The notes: a model not told the origin generated them from the letters alone. DNA of 64,000 nt from Dehalogenimonas formicexedens (GCF_001953175.1 NZ_CP018258.1:1268210-1332209); one strand, 5' to 3'. Shown: positions 45,580 to 54,170, numbered from the stretch's first letter. Numbers and translations: made by a program.

Positions 45580-47064
45580 TCAAGGAGAGCACTTCGGCTT
45601 CAGAGACGCGGCTTCAACCGTCGACGGCTTGCTGTTAAACACACCGGCATACTGCTCTTTTCTGATCTTCTGAAGTTTATTCATATGCAGGTGGTATTTC
45701 AGGAGTTCCTTCATCTCCCGGTAGAGCCTGGCCGGGTTGGTGAAGGCCAGCAGGAAGTAAGCCGGGTTATGGCGGACGGTAAACATGAAGCGGACTTTTG
45801 CGTAGGTGTGGTTGAAATGGGCGACGTATTCGTCGATCATCTCCTGGGGTACCTGGGAAAGGTTGATCTTGTGGCCATGGGAAACGATGAATTCCGGCCA
45901 CTCCTCCAGGGTCTGCGGGGCCTTGATCAGGTTATGGTCGACGCAGTAGTTGTAGAGTACGCTTCCCGGGATGGGGATAAAACGTGAGAGGAGATAGGCA
46001 GGATTATCCAGCCGGTCAAGCAACGCCCTGGTCGATTTCATATCCTCAGTGGTTTCAGTCGGGAAGCCGTAGATCAAATAAATCACGATCCTGATCTTGT
46101 GCTTGGTGAGAAGCCAGAAGGTTTTCTCCATTTGCTCAAGGGAAATGCCCTTCTGGATGAAGTCAAGCATCCTCTGGGAGCCGGTCTCGGGTCCCAGTCC
46201 CATAGCGACGCAGCCCGCTTTTTTCATCAGGATGATATCGGCTTCGGAAAGGTCGGCCCGGCTCTCGCAGGCCCACTTCACCTTGTTCTTGCGCTCGATA
46301 AGGATCTTGCACACCTGGCGGAGCCTCTTCCTGTTAAAGGCGAAGTTGTCCTCGTTGAACCTTACAAATTTGGCTTTGTAGAGCTTCTGCACCCTCTCCA
46401 GTTGCTCGACGACCCTCTCCGCCGAAAGCTCGGAGGCGTAGCCGCGGTCGAAAGCGGAGTGGTAGCAGTAGGCGCACTTGTAGGCGCAGCCTCTTGAGGT
46501 TGAAAGCCCTATTTCCGAGTATCTCTCCATTTTCACCAGGTGCCAGGCTGGATCCGGAAGCTCGTCTAGGTTCTTGATAAATGGACGCCTCTCATTGATG
46601 ACCGGCCTGCCGTCCACCTTGTAGCCCAGGCCTCTTATCTCAGACAGAGAAGGTGTCCCCGTCTCAAGATGAGTCACCAGATCAAGCATGGCATACTCCC
46701 CGGCACCCATGACGACAAAGTCCACGTACGGCTCAATGACGCACTGGGCAGGGAGGACGGTGGGCTGCAGGTTCCCCCAGACGATTTTCACATCAGGCAG
46801 CAGTTCTTTGAACTGTTTGGACTGTAAGATCGAGCCTTCAAGATAAGGACCGGCGATGACCGAGAAGCCGATTAAAGCGGGCTTCCACTCGACAAAATCC
46901 TCAGGCTTCCTCTCATCCACAAAACCATCGTAGATCTGCACCTCATGTCCCGCCCGCTCCAAAGTGGCAGCAATATAAAAAAGGCCGTTGGCCATGGTGC
47001 ACCTGGCTTTATTGTAATAAGCCTGGTAAGTCGGCGAGGCGGCGTTGACCAGTAGGACTTTCAT
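45580..47064 (-). CDS. B12-binding radical SAM protein (paralogue 1)
   Basis: 494 aa. N-terminal cobalamin-binding domain (MKVLLVNAASPTYQAYYNKA, ANGLFYIAATLERAGHEVQI, YVDFVVMGAGEYAML) and a radical SAM domain with CxxxCxxC in STSRGCAYKCAYC, plus GLGPETGSQRMLDFIQKGIS and YLIYGFPTET. Such enzymes methylate unreactive carbon or phosphorus, or rearrange rings. ATG at 47064 with GGAGCAGGA upstream; the longer frame has no site. Last gene of the rdhA3 operon. Confidence 0.9.
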   Translation of the reverse strand: MKVLLVNAASPTYQAYYNKARCTMANGLFYIAATLERAGHEVQIYDGFVDERKPEDFVEWKPALIGFSVIAGPYLEGSILQSKQFKELLPDVKIVWGNLQPTVLPAQCVIEPYVDFVVMGAGEYAMLDLVTHLETGTPSLSEIRGLGYKVDGRPVINERRPFIKNLDELPDPAWHLVKMERYSEIGLSTSRGCAYKCAYCYHSAFDRGYASELSAERVVEQLERVQKLYKAKFVRFNEDNFAFNRKRLRQVCKILIERKNKVKWACESRADLSEADIILMKKAGCVAMGLGPETGSQRMLDFIQKGISLEQMEKTFWLLTKHKIRIVIYLIYGFPTETTEDMKSTRALLDRLDNPAYLLSRFIPIPGSVLYNYCVDHNLIKAPQTLEEWPEFIVSHGHKINLSQVPQEMIDEYVAHFNHTYAKVRFMFTVRHNPAYFLLAFTNPARLYREMKELLKYHLHMNKLQKIRKEQYAGVFNSKPSTVEAASLKPKCSP

Positions 47065-47086
47065 GAATTTTATCCTGCTCCAATTT

Positions 47087-47105
47087 GGGCACGGCATGCC
47101 GTACC
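47087..47105. repeat. GGGCACGGCATGCCGTACC palindromic element inside the operon
   Basis: Nearly identical to the 20-bp palindrome at 18953-18972 (GGGCACGGCATGCCGTGCCC) and also followed by (C/G)CTAC. It fills the gap between two radical SAM genes and would fold in the message. Confidence 0.6.
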
Positions 47106-47106
47106 G

Positions 47107-48585
47107 CTACAGGGACCTCCTTGAAGTGGCCGCGGCGGTGACAAGCGACCGGTCTTTGGATTCACCATCAAGTTTCTTCTTGACCACTTTGTAAAAGCCA
47201 TTGACCTGGGTGTGGTATTTGATTAGTTCCCACAGTTCTCGGGTAAACTTCTTCGGGTCGGTAAAGGCGGTTAAGAAGTAAGAAGGATTGTGCTTTAAGG
47301 TGAAACGGATACGCTGCACCGCATAAGTCGCCCTCCAGTGAGCGGCGACTTCGCTCATCATCGCCTCAGGAACTTCACTGATGTTAATCTCGTTGGAGAA
47401 TCTCATAAGATAGTCCGGCCAGCCTTCGAGCTTCTCCGGCAGTTCCACCAGGCCATGCTTCACGCAGTAGTCAAAAAGTACGCTTCCGGGAAAAGGGACA
47501 AAGCGGTTGTACATGTAATAGGGATCGTCCAAGTGTTTCAGCATATTCTGAGTCGCTTTGAAATCCGCCCCCGTCTCGGTGGGGAAGCCGTACATGATAT
47601 AGACCGAAGTGCGGATCCCGGCTCTGACCATACCCCAGAAGGTCTTTTCCATTTCAAGTACGGTAATGTCCTTCTGAATGAAATCAAGCATCCTCTGGGA
47701 GCCGGTCTCAAGACCGAGGCCCACAGCGACACAGCCCGCTTTCTTCATCAGGGCGATATCAGCGTCGCTAAGGTCAGCCCTTGAATCGCAGCTCCAGGTG
47801 ATTTTCACCTTGCGCTCGATCAAAAGTCTGCAGAGCTCGCGAAGTCTCTTTCTATTGAAGGTGAAATTATCTTCATTGAAGCGGATGTATTTGGCGCCGT
47901 ACCTCTCTTTGAGGTGTTTCACCTGGGAGATGATCCTCTCGGCACCCAGGAAGCCGACGTAACCCTTGTTGTAGGTCTTGTTGTAGCAGAAGGCGCAGTG
48001 ATGGGCGCAGCCCCGAGAAGTGTTCAGGCCTATGACCGAATACTTCTTGACGTCAACCAGGTGCCACGCCGGATCGGGCATGGACTCAAGGTCCTTGATG
48101 AACTCGCGGCGCTCATTGACGACGACATTCCCATCGCGCCTGAAGGCCAGCCCCTTTATCGAGTCGAGCGAGGAGGTACCAATTCTCAAATGATCAAGTA
48201 GTTCCAATAGGGTGAACTCACCGGCGCCGATAACGACGAAATCGATAGAACCTTCAGCGAGGGTCTGCTCTGGCATTATGGACGGATGAACGTTGCCCCA
48301 GGCGATTTTAGCGTCAGGCAGCAGTGATTTGAATTCCCTGGACTGGGCCACCGAACCCTCAAGGTTGGGGCCGGTGATGACCGAGAAACCGATGAGGTCG
48401 GGATTAAAGGAAACGAAATCTTTTGGTTCTCTCCCGTCCACAAAGCCATCATAGATCTGAACTTCGTGGCCGGCATTCTCCAATGCTGAGGCGATATAGA
48501 GAAGCCCGTTAGGCAGGTTAGTGTAAGCCTGCGAGTAGTACTGCTTGTAGGCCGGGGTAGCCGAGGTGACTAGCAGAACTTTCAC
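47107..48585 (-). CDS. B12-binding radical SAM protein (paralogue 2)
   Basis: 492 aa, same architecture as its neighbours: cobalamin domain (NLPNGLLYIASALENAGHEV, IDFVVIGAGEFTLLELL), radical SAM motif RGCAHHCAFC, GLGLETGSQRMLDFIQKDIT and YIMYGFPTETG. The GTG start overlaps the stop of paralogue 3 (GTGA), so the two are translationally coupled. Divergence at the C-terminus (after about 440) suggests different substrates or partners. Confidence 0.9.
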   Translation of the reverse strand: MKVLLVTSATPAYKQYYSQAYTNLPNGLLYIASALENAGHEVQIYDGFVDGREPKDFVSFNPDLIGFSVITGPNLEGSVAQSREFKSLLPDAKIAWGNVHPSIMPEQTLAEGSIDFVVIGAGEFTLLELLDHLRIGTSSLDSIKGLAFRRDGNVVVNERREFIKDLESMPDPAWHLVDVKKYSVIGLNTSRGCAHHCAFCYNKTYNKGYVGFLGAERIISQVKHLKERYGAKYIRFNEDNFTFNRKRLRELCRLLIERKVKITWSCDSRADLSDADIALMKKAGCVAVGLGLETGSQRMLDFIQKDITVLEMEKTFWGMVRAGIRTSVYIMYGFPTETGADFKATQNMLKHLDDPYYMYNRFVPFPGSVLFDYCVKHGLVELPEKLEGWPDYLMRFSNEINISEVPEAMMSEVAAHWRATYAVQRIRFTLKHNPSYFLTAFTDPKKFTRELWELIKYHTQVNGFYKVVKKKLDGESKDRSLVTAAATSRRSL

Positions 48586-50054
48586 GAAATGGTGACCTCC
48601 TTGGCTAAACGAGAGCTTTGATTAGGACTCAAGTTCCTTTGGTGCATTACCGATTCATTGAAACGATTCAATTGAAAATATCTGCGGAGTAACCCGGCTA
48701 ATTCACGGGAGAACTTGACCGGGTTAGCCACCATCCGCCAGAACTCCACTGGATAGTGTTTCATGGTGAATATGAAACGGTCCTTGGCGTAGTTATGGCG
48801 CCACCTGGCGGCAGTTTCGGCGATCATATTGTCGGGGACCTGACTGAGGTTGATTCGATGTCCGTGAGCAGTGAGGAAATCCGGCCAATCTCCTAGTTTC
48901 TCAGGAAAAACAACCAGTTTGTGCGAAACACAATAGTCTGATAGTGCACTTCCCGGGAACGGGACAAACCTACTAAATAGATGGGGCGGGTTATCCATAC
49001 GCTTTAATAATTCCTGCGTAGCCTGAAAATCGGCCACAGTTTCAGTCGGGAAGCCATACATGATGTAAACAAGGGTGTGGATTCTATGTTTCACCAATAA
49101 GGCGACAGTTCGCTCCATGTCCGCCAGGGTGATGCCTTTGTGCAAGAAATCCAACATTCGCTGTGAACCGGTTTCCAAGCCAAACCTGATGGTGACGCAA
49201 CCTGCTTTCGCCATGAGGGCAATATCGGCTTCCGAGAGATCCGCCCGAGAATCGCAACTCCATTTGACCTTGATTTTGCGTTCAATCATCAAGCGGCAGA
49301 ATTCACGCAACCTTTTACGATTAAAAGTGAAATTATCTTCGTTGAAAAAGCTGACGAACCTGGCGCCATATTGGGAGTGGACATATTCAATCTGTAAAAT
49401 CACCCGCTCTGCTGAGAACTCAGCGGTGTAACCCTTTGAAAGCGAGGAATGGTAACAGTAAGCACACTGGAAAGCGCACCCACGGCTGGTGGTCAGGCCA
49501 ATCTCGGTGTACTTTTTCATGTCCACTAGATGCCAAGCTGGATCAGGCAGATCATCGAGATTTTTGATAAAAGGTCGGCGTTCGTTCAATACCGCATTGC
49601 CATCCAGCTTATAGCCAAGACCCTTGATATCCGAAAGCTCAATAGAGCCTGTTTCGAAACTGGCAGCCAATTCAACCATGGTAAACTCGCCGGCACCGAT
49701 CACAACAAAGTCGACGTAGGGTTCAGCGAGCACCTGCTCGGGGATAGCGCTCGGGGTAACATTTCCCCACACGATTGCGCAATCCGGCAGAAGTTCTTTA
49801 AACCTAGCTGACTGTGCCATCGCGGCTTCCATGTACGGACCACCGATGACCGAAAATCCGATGATCCTTGGCTGCCAGTCAACGAAATCTTCCGGTCGAC
49901 GACCGTCGATGAAACCATCGCAAACGCGCACCTCGTGGCCAGCTTTCTCTAGAACTGAGGCAATATACAAAATACCATTGGGCAACGTTGTATATGCTTT
50001 TTTGTAAGGCTCGTTGTCGGGCTGTGGCTTGGCGTTTATGAGTAATATTTTCAT
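48582..50054 (-). CDS. B12-binding radical SAM protein (paralogue 3)
   Basis: 490 aa: cobalamin-binding part (MKILLINAKPQPDNEPYKKA, LPNGILYIASVLEKAGHEV, YVDFVVIGAGEFTMVELA), radical SAM motif RGCAFQCAYC, then RFGLETGSQRMLDFLHKGIT and YIMYGFPTETV. The ATG at 50054 is chosen by alignment with the paralogues; the open frame runs 83 codons upstream into the hairpin and rdhA. First of three tandem copies directly after rdhA3. Confidence 0.88.
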   Translation of the reverse strand: MKILLINAKPQPDNEPYKKAYTTLPNGILYIASVLEKAGHEVRVCDGFIDGRRPEDFVDWQPRIIGFSVIGGPYMEAAMAQSARFKELLPDCAIVWGNVTPSAIPEQVLAEPYVDFVVIGAGEFTMVELAASFETGSIELSDIKGLGYKLDGNAVLNERRPFIKNLDDLPDPAWHLVDMKKYTEIGLTTSRGCAFQCAYCYHSSLSKGYTAEFSAERVILQIEYVHSQYGARFVSFFNEDNFTFNRKRLREFCRLMIERKIKVKWSCDSRADLSEADIALMAKAGCVTIRFGLETGSQRMLDFLHKGITLADMERTVALLVKHRIHTLVYIMYGFPTETVADFQATQELLKRMDNPPHLFSRFVPFPGSALSDYCVSHKLVVFPEKLGDWPDFLTAHGHRINLSQVPDNMIAETAARWRHNYAKDRFIFTMKHYPVEFWRMVANPVKFSRELAGLLRRYFQLNRFNESVMHQRNLSPNQSSRLAKEVTIS

Positions 50055-50087
50055 CGTGACTGGTGATCCTAATTTTATTCCTAGGTA

Positions 50088-50119
50088 GGCTCCTCGACAG
50101 GTTGTCCTGTCGAGGAGCC
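50088..50119 (-). other. Stable hairpin between rdhA3 and the B12 radical SAM genes
   Basis: GGCTCCTCGACAGG (50088-50101) and CCTGTCGAGGAGCC (50106-50119): 14-bp perfect stem, 4-nt loop. There is no T-run after it on the minus strand, so it is more likely an mRNA stabiliser, processing site or partial terminator that sets rdhA above the downstream genes. Confidence 0.65.
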
Positions 50120-50130
50120 CCTCAAAAGGA

Positions 50131-51699
50131 CTATAGGAAAGGAGGACCTTCCCACTTGTTGTAACCACCGTCGTAGGCGCAGACGGTAGAGTCATGGCCC
50201 AGAACGGGTAATTGCAACTCGAAGAAGTTATTGACCTGGTCCACGTCGGTCCGCGGCCAGCAACCATAGCCGAAGAGATCGCCAAGCTTGTAAGCCTGGC
50301 CATTCAAGGCGCTAAAGTTAGAGATTACCGCCCTGATGACCTGATGGACCATAGCGCCGCGGTTGGTGGTGAAGGTGCATTCACCCCAGCACACGAGACA
50401 GCGGCCGGTCTCGGCGTTAAACTGACGGCAAAGCGGACTATCAGACAGGAAGCATTTAGTGCCATCAACCGCCCAGCGCGCTGTCTTGCCGGCATAATCG
50501 GGAACAGAAGCAGGATCACGGGCGCCGGCGTTAGCTGCATCGCGGTCATATGACGGCTCTTTGTTCTGAGAGATGGTCTGCGGCGGGCAATGATCGGCGC
50601 ATTTGTGGCAGGCGTGACAGAAGCGCCACAGGCCAGCGTCGATTGGCTTGCTGGGTTCGAGAGGCAGATCGGTGGCGATGGTGTAAAGCCGTCCGGGGGC
50701 ACCTTTTTCCGGGGTCAAAGTGTACAATTGCTGGCGTGAAGCCTCACCGAGACCAGAAAGGATGGCGGCGCCACCCTCAGATCCGAGATAGGTTGAATCA
50801 TTGCCAATGATGCCTATCTGGAAATAACCGAGATAGCGCAGGAAGCTGTAGGTGGAGGCATGGCAGTTAGCTGTGTTGTTGAAAGTGTTGGCATTGGCCA
50901 GGCTTCCAATAGGAGTCGGAGCCATGCGCCACAGTTCGTTGGCGCCTCCCATAGTAAGACTGATTTCAGAAAGCTGGATCTGGTCGGGAATCACGAGCTT
51001 GGTAGTGGTGGAATACGGCGCCGGTACATTTTCGAAGACGATCGGTCGGGCAGCGGTATCTGGCGGAGGCCATGCATCAATGTACTGATCGCCGTTTGCT
51101 TTATCTGAATTCTTGAAAATCACGTGGTCTTTTTCGTTCTGGGTCATCTCAAACGGGAAAACCAGTTCCGCACCGAAAACGCGCATGGCCATCCGAAGCA
51201 TTGCGGTCGCTTCTTCAGGAGTACCGGTCCATTTAACATCACCACGTTCTGAAGGGCTCTTTGATGGCGTTGGGACTGTGGCTTCCGACCAAGTAGGGTT
51301 GGCCGAAGGGGCAACCCTTTTATAGGCGTTTTGCAATGCCTGGAAACGAGTATCCCAGCCGGGTTTGCCGGCAGCAATCTGAGCCTTTTCATAGGCGGCT
51401 CCGGTGGTAGAAGTAGCCAATACGCGTTCTTTGCCCAGGTAGTAGGCGCGCATGTAGGAGGATTGTCCCTGCAGGGTGGAATCATGCCGGGTCATCATTG
51501 TGTAGTCGATGTCGATAGTCGGTTTATCGACTTCCTTGACCCACCATGGTCGCTTGGCCTGGGCGACTCCCGATGAAATGAGTTCGTCGAGATCGTGGAA
51601 AACAGGCCGGACAAGGGATGCGACGCCGACACCGGCGCCGCCCAAGCCGAGGGCTTTCATGAACTGCCGCCGGCTTACCGTGCTGTGAAACATTGACAT
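50131..51699 (-). CDS. rdhA: Reductive dehalogenase catalytic subunit RdhA (copy 3, in radical SAM operon)
   Basis: 522 aa, the longest of the three. Tat signal SRRQFMK at residues 9-15. First cluster motif FCHACHKCADHCPP (CX2CX2CX3CP); second CX9CX2CX3C ending GRCLVCWGECTF. Extra sequence in the middle (about 110-160) relative to the others. No rdhB gene adjoins it; instead it stands between an upstream radical SAM gene (97-bp gap) and three B12-binding radical SAM genes, all in one direction. Confidence 0.94.
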   Translation of the reverse strand: MSMFHSTVSRRQFMKALGLGGAGVGVASLVRPVFHDLDELISSGVAQAKRPWWVKEVDKPTIDIDYTMMTRHDSTLQGQSSYMRAYYLGKERVLATSTTGAAYEKAQIAAGKPGWDTRFQALQNAYKRVAPSANPTWSEATVPTPSKSPSERGDVKWTGTPEEATAMLRMAMRVFGAELVFPFEMTQNEKDHVIFKNSDKANGDQYIDAWPPPDTAARPIVFENVPAPYSTTTKLVIPDQIQLSEISLTMGGANELWRMAPTPIGSLANANTFNNTANCHASTYSFLRYLGYFQIGIIGNDSTYLGSEGGAAILSGLGEASRQQLYTLTPEKGAPGRLYTIATDLPLEPSKPIDAGLWRFCHACHKCADHCPPQTISQNKEPSYDRDAANAGARDPASVPDYAGKTARWAVDGTKCFLSDSPLCRQFNAETGRCLVCWGECTFTTNRGAMVHQVIRAVISNFSALNGQAYKLGDLFGYGCWPRTDVDQVNNFFELQLPVLGHDSTVCAYDGGYNKWEGPPFL

Positions 51700-51796
51700 T
51701 GTGTTCGTCTCCTTTCGGTTTTGATATCCGTGTTAACGCCATCCGGTCTTTCCCGGAAGCCAAAAACCATTGCAATCCTCCCAGTTATTCTCAGAG

Positions 51797-52609
51797 CTAA
51801 ACCAGGACTGGCATCCTTACGAGATCGACGCTCGGCTGTTCGGCGAAATCCAATTCGGCTTCAGTTGGGAAAACGCTTCTGACACTGAACTCCCTCGGTT
51901 CTTCCCGTAGAAAGTGAACATTCTTGAGATACTTGCCAGCAGCCAAAGCCGCTTTCTCGACGTTTTCGACCGTGGCTCGGGGCCAGGGATTATCAGCTAC
52001 CTTTGAATAAGCATCGAGGTGATACAACATACCCGGATCAACTGAGGCTATAAACCGGGCTAGATTGGCGACCTCATCGGCGTCGACGTACCCGGGGATA
52101 ACGACGGTTTCAGCTAGCATCGGGACTCCCGAATCATAGATTCTCTTAAAATTGCGAAGGATGACACGATTGGATTGGCCGGTATACTCCAGGTGGAGAT
52201 TTTCATCGAAAGCCTTCAAACTGAAGGCAACTTTGTCGATATGAGCAAGGTCCGGCATATTGAGGCCGTTGGTAAGAAGAATATTGGAAGTAGAAAGTTT
52301 TTGATGCAGTGTCCTAGCAATCAAAGGCATGGTTGGATCAAGAGAGGCTTCCTGGCCTTCGAAGAGGACCGACGTGGCTCCGAGGCCGACCAGGGCATCA
52401 ATAACCCCGTCAAAATCGAGGTACCGGTTTGGCATCGAAGCTTCTCCATTTGGTTCAGCCAGATACAGATGCATGTTCCGATCCAGCATGGAATCGAATG
52501 GAATTTTCCGGAGGATGCAACCCCGGCAGGTCAGGTTACAATCGCGAAAATGGAGATACGCCTGCTTGATGGAATCGGCAAAGGCGATATTGTAAACCCT
52601 AGTCTGCAT
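51797..52609 (-). CDS. Radical SAM protein upstream of rdhA3
   Basis: 270 aa. Radical SAM motif CNLTCRGC (Cys24, Cys28, Cys31), then ATSVLFEGQEASLDPTMPLI and ILLTNGLN, KVAFSLKAFDENLHLEYTG and LAETVVIPGYVDADEVANLARFIASVDPG. This resembles activating-enzyme/AmmeMemoRadiSam-type proteins with a short barrel and no SPASM or B12 domain. Target unknown. GTGAGGAG before the ATG. First gene of the operon, after a leader of about 165 nt. Confidence 0.85.
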   Translation of the reverse strand: MQTRVYNIAFADSIKQAYLHFRDCNLTCRGCILRKIPFDSMLDRNMHLYLAEPNGEASMPNRYLDFDGVIDALVGLGATSVLFEGQEASLDPTMPLIARTLHQKLSTSNILLTNGLNMPDLAHIDKVAFSLKAFDENLHLEYTGQSNRVILRNFKRIYDSGVPMLAETVVIPGYVDADEVANLARFIASVDPGMLYHLDAYSKVADNPWPRATVENVEKAALAAGKYLKNVHFLREEPREFSVRSVFPTEAELDFAEQPSVDLVRMPVLV

Positions 52610-52703
52610 CTTCTCCTCACGTTTTTATAAATTCGCCAGGCTTCGCGGATGAAACTCAACCATGTGGGCACAGTCCCTGGGGAGAATTTCACAATGCTTT
52701 AAG

Positions 52704-52726
52704 CCGGACCCGCGTTCACAGTCCGG
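52704..52726 (-). other. Hairpin in the long 5' leader of the radical SAM-rdhA3 operon
   Basis: CCGGAC (52704-52709) and GTCCGG (52721-52726) close an 11-nt loop. The leader from the inferred start near 52777 to the ATG at 52609 is about 165 nt and G+C-structured, long enough for an RNA regulator, but no known riboswitch consensus was recognised. Confidence 0.4.
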
Positions 52727-52783
52727 ACACCCTTTCCTTCTGTCCTCTCGCTAGTACGGTGCTACTCAGCGTCCAGCAATCTG

Positions 52784-52830
52784 ATTTTAATTCTTATCAA
52801 AGGGATGAAAAATACGTACTGTTACTTATT
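52784..52830 (-). promoter_or_regulatory. Radical SAM-rdhA3 operon promoter with palindromic site B
   Basis: Minus strand: TTTTTC (52812-52807), 17-bp spacer, TAAAAT (52789-52784). The palindrome AATACGTACTGTTACTTATT (52811-52830) overlaps the poor -35 by 2 bp, the same geometry as sites A and D. The rest of 52831-53040 has no gene that I can support. Confidence 0.65.
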
Positions 52831-53040
52831 TTTTACACGAACGGTACTGATTCTCTCTCATTCAGCCTTTAAGGCATGCACACCACTCAAAATTTACCGC
52901 CCGGATGTGGTTTAAGGTAGATCAATTCCGATACACAAGCTGGAGGACGGTGCCTGGCTGTGCATGATTCACCGTAGGTTTGTTCTTTGTGGAACGTCAG
53001 ATATACAATAACCAAGTCCGTATTCACCGGAGGGAATTGG

Positions 53041-53295
53041 TTGGCAAAACTGGCACTCGATCTTCATGATATTTACAATCGCGGAGCTGCGATCGAATCG
53101 GAATTAAACCGTGTAATTTCCCAGGCTGTGGCCAATAAGATATCGGTAGTGGAGATTATCCCCGGAAAAGGGTCCGGTCAATTGAAGAAACACGTTCTCA
53201 GGTTCCTGGCGCAACCCGAGATAAAAAAGCTCTACCACCGGCTTGAGAAAGACGATAAAAATTTCGGGCGGATTTTCGTGCATTTCCGTTTTTGA
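53041..53295 (+). CDS. Small Smr-domain protein
   Basis: 84 aa: LALDLHDIYNRGAAIESELNRVI, then VVEIIPGKGSGQLKKHVLRFL and FGRIFVHFRF, the Smr fold found at the C-terminus of MutS2 and as free small proteins, acting as endonucleases or nucleic-acid binders. The GKGSGxL loop is present; the classical HGxG His is Pro. TTG at 53041 follows GGAGGG; an in-frame ATG-initiated extension to 52987 would read through that site. Confidence 0.72.
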   Translation: MAKLALDLHDIYNRGAAIESELNRVISQAVANKISVVEIIPGKGSGQLKKHVLRFLAQPEIKKLYHRLEKDDKNFGRIFVHFRF

Positions 53296-53406
53296 GGTTT
53301 CGTCAGCGATTAGGTCCAAAAAATCCGCTGGCATCCTTCTTGTTGGAAAACCCAAAGCAATATATCATTGAATGTGTCAGCCGTTCAGCGCAATAAGGAA
53401 GAAACG

Positions 53407-53655
53407 ATGTCAGAAGAAATCATAATGTACGGCACTACCTGGTGCCCCGATTGCTACCGGGCTAAGAGTTTCCTAAAAAGCAGGGGAATTTCTTTCAAGT
53501 GGATCGACATCGCCGTTGATCCTGCCGCCACGACCGAAGTGGAACGGATTAACAAGGGCAACCGCAGCGTACCCACGATTGTCTTTCCGGACGGTTCCAT
53601 CCTCGTTGAACCATCCAATTCGGAACTGGAAAAGAAGCTACAGTCCGGAACCTGA
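53407..53655 (+). CDS. Glutaredoxin-like protein
   Basis: 82 aa thioredoxin-fold protein: EEIIMYGTTWCPDCYRAKSF with CPDC active site at residues 13-16, FKWIDIAVDPAAT, and the cis-proline motif SVPTIVFPDGSILVEPS. Probably a mycoredoxin/NrdH-type disulfide reductase. ATG with AAGGAAG upstream. Confidence 0.85.
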   Translation: MSEEIIMYGTTWCPDCYRAKSFLKSRGISFKWIDIAVDPAATTEVERINKGNRSVPTIVFPDGSILVEPSNSELEKKLQSGT

Positions 53656-53900
53656 TCGAGCTAAGTATTCAGATCTCTTTTTATCAGTACCATCGTCCCA
53701 AAGACTTAGTACCTTTACAACCTTCTTCTACAGGCTGATTTTATTAAGGTTACGGGACTTTCAAAACAACAATACGCATGTGGCGGTCCTTAATCAGGTA
53801 GGTTTCCCAATTTCGCAAAGCCGGTCCAATTGGTACGATTCTGGTATATCGAAAAAAACAGAATCGGGTAAAGCCGGTGAGGCGGGAGAGGAGAAACAAA

Positions 53901-54101
53901 ATGCCTGTAATGATTGGACTGGTGGGTGGTCTGATGAACGGACTGGGTATAGATCTCATGTCAAAGGGCAACATCGCATTGGGCGTTGCCTGGTTTTTCA
54001 TGGGGTTCGCCGTGGCGTGGATGCTCTACATGCGGGTGCGGGATGACCAGAAAGCCGCGGTCAAAGTCGCGGTCAAACATGACGACGTTGACCGCGGGTG
54101 A
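53901..54101 (+). CDS. Small membrane protein (66 aa)
   Basis: Two hydrophobic segments (VMIGLVGGLMNGLGIDLM and IALGVAWFFMGFAVAWMLYM) then a charged tail rich in Lys, Val and Asp. GAGAGGAG upstream of the ATG. It is not RdhB: only two helices and no EP motif. 53656-53900 before it shows no gene. Confidence 0.6.
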   Translation: MPVMIGLVGGLMNGLGIDLMSKGNIALGVAWFFMGFAVAWMLYMRVRDDQKAAVKVAVKHDDVDRG

Positions 54102-54170
54102 TTCGGCAGCATTCAGTGGATATCAATACCACGAAAAACGAATCCGATATACCGTAATAAGCAGATATTA

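Noticed and set aside
52610-52783. Cobalamin riboswitch in the leader of the rdhA3 operon
   Set aside because: ACTGTG-like fragments are present, but the conserved B12 box and the core junction were not found; kept only as an unassigned structured leader.
53901-54101. RdhB anchor for the orphan RdhA proteins
   Set aside because: Only two helices, no EP motif, opposite strand and 2 kb from rdhA3.
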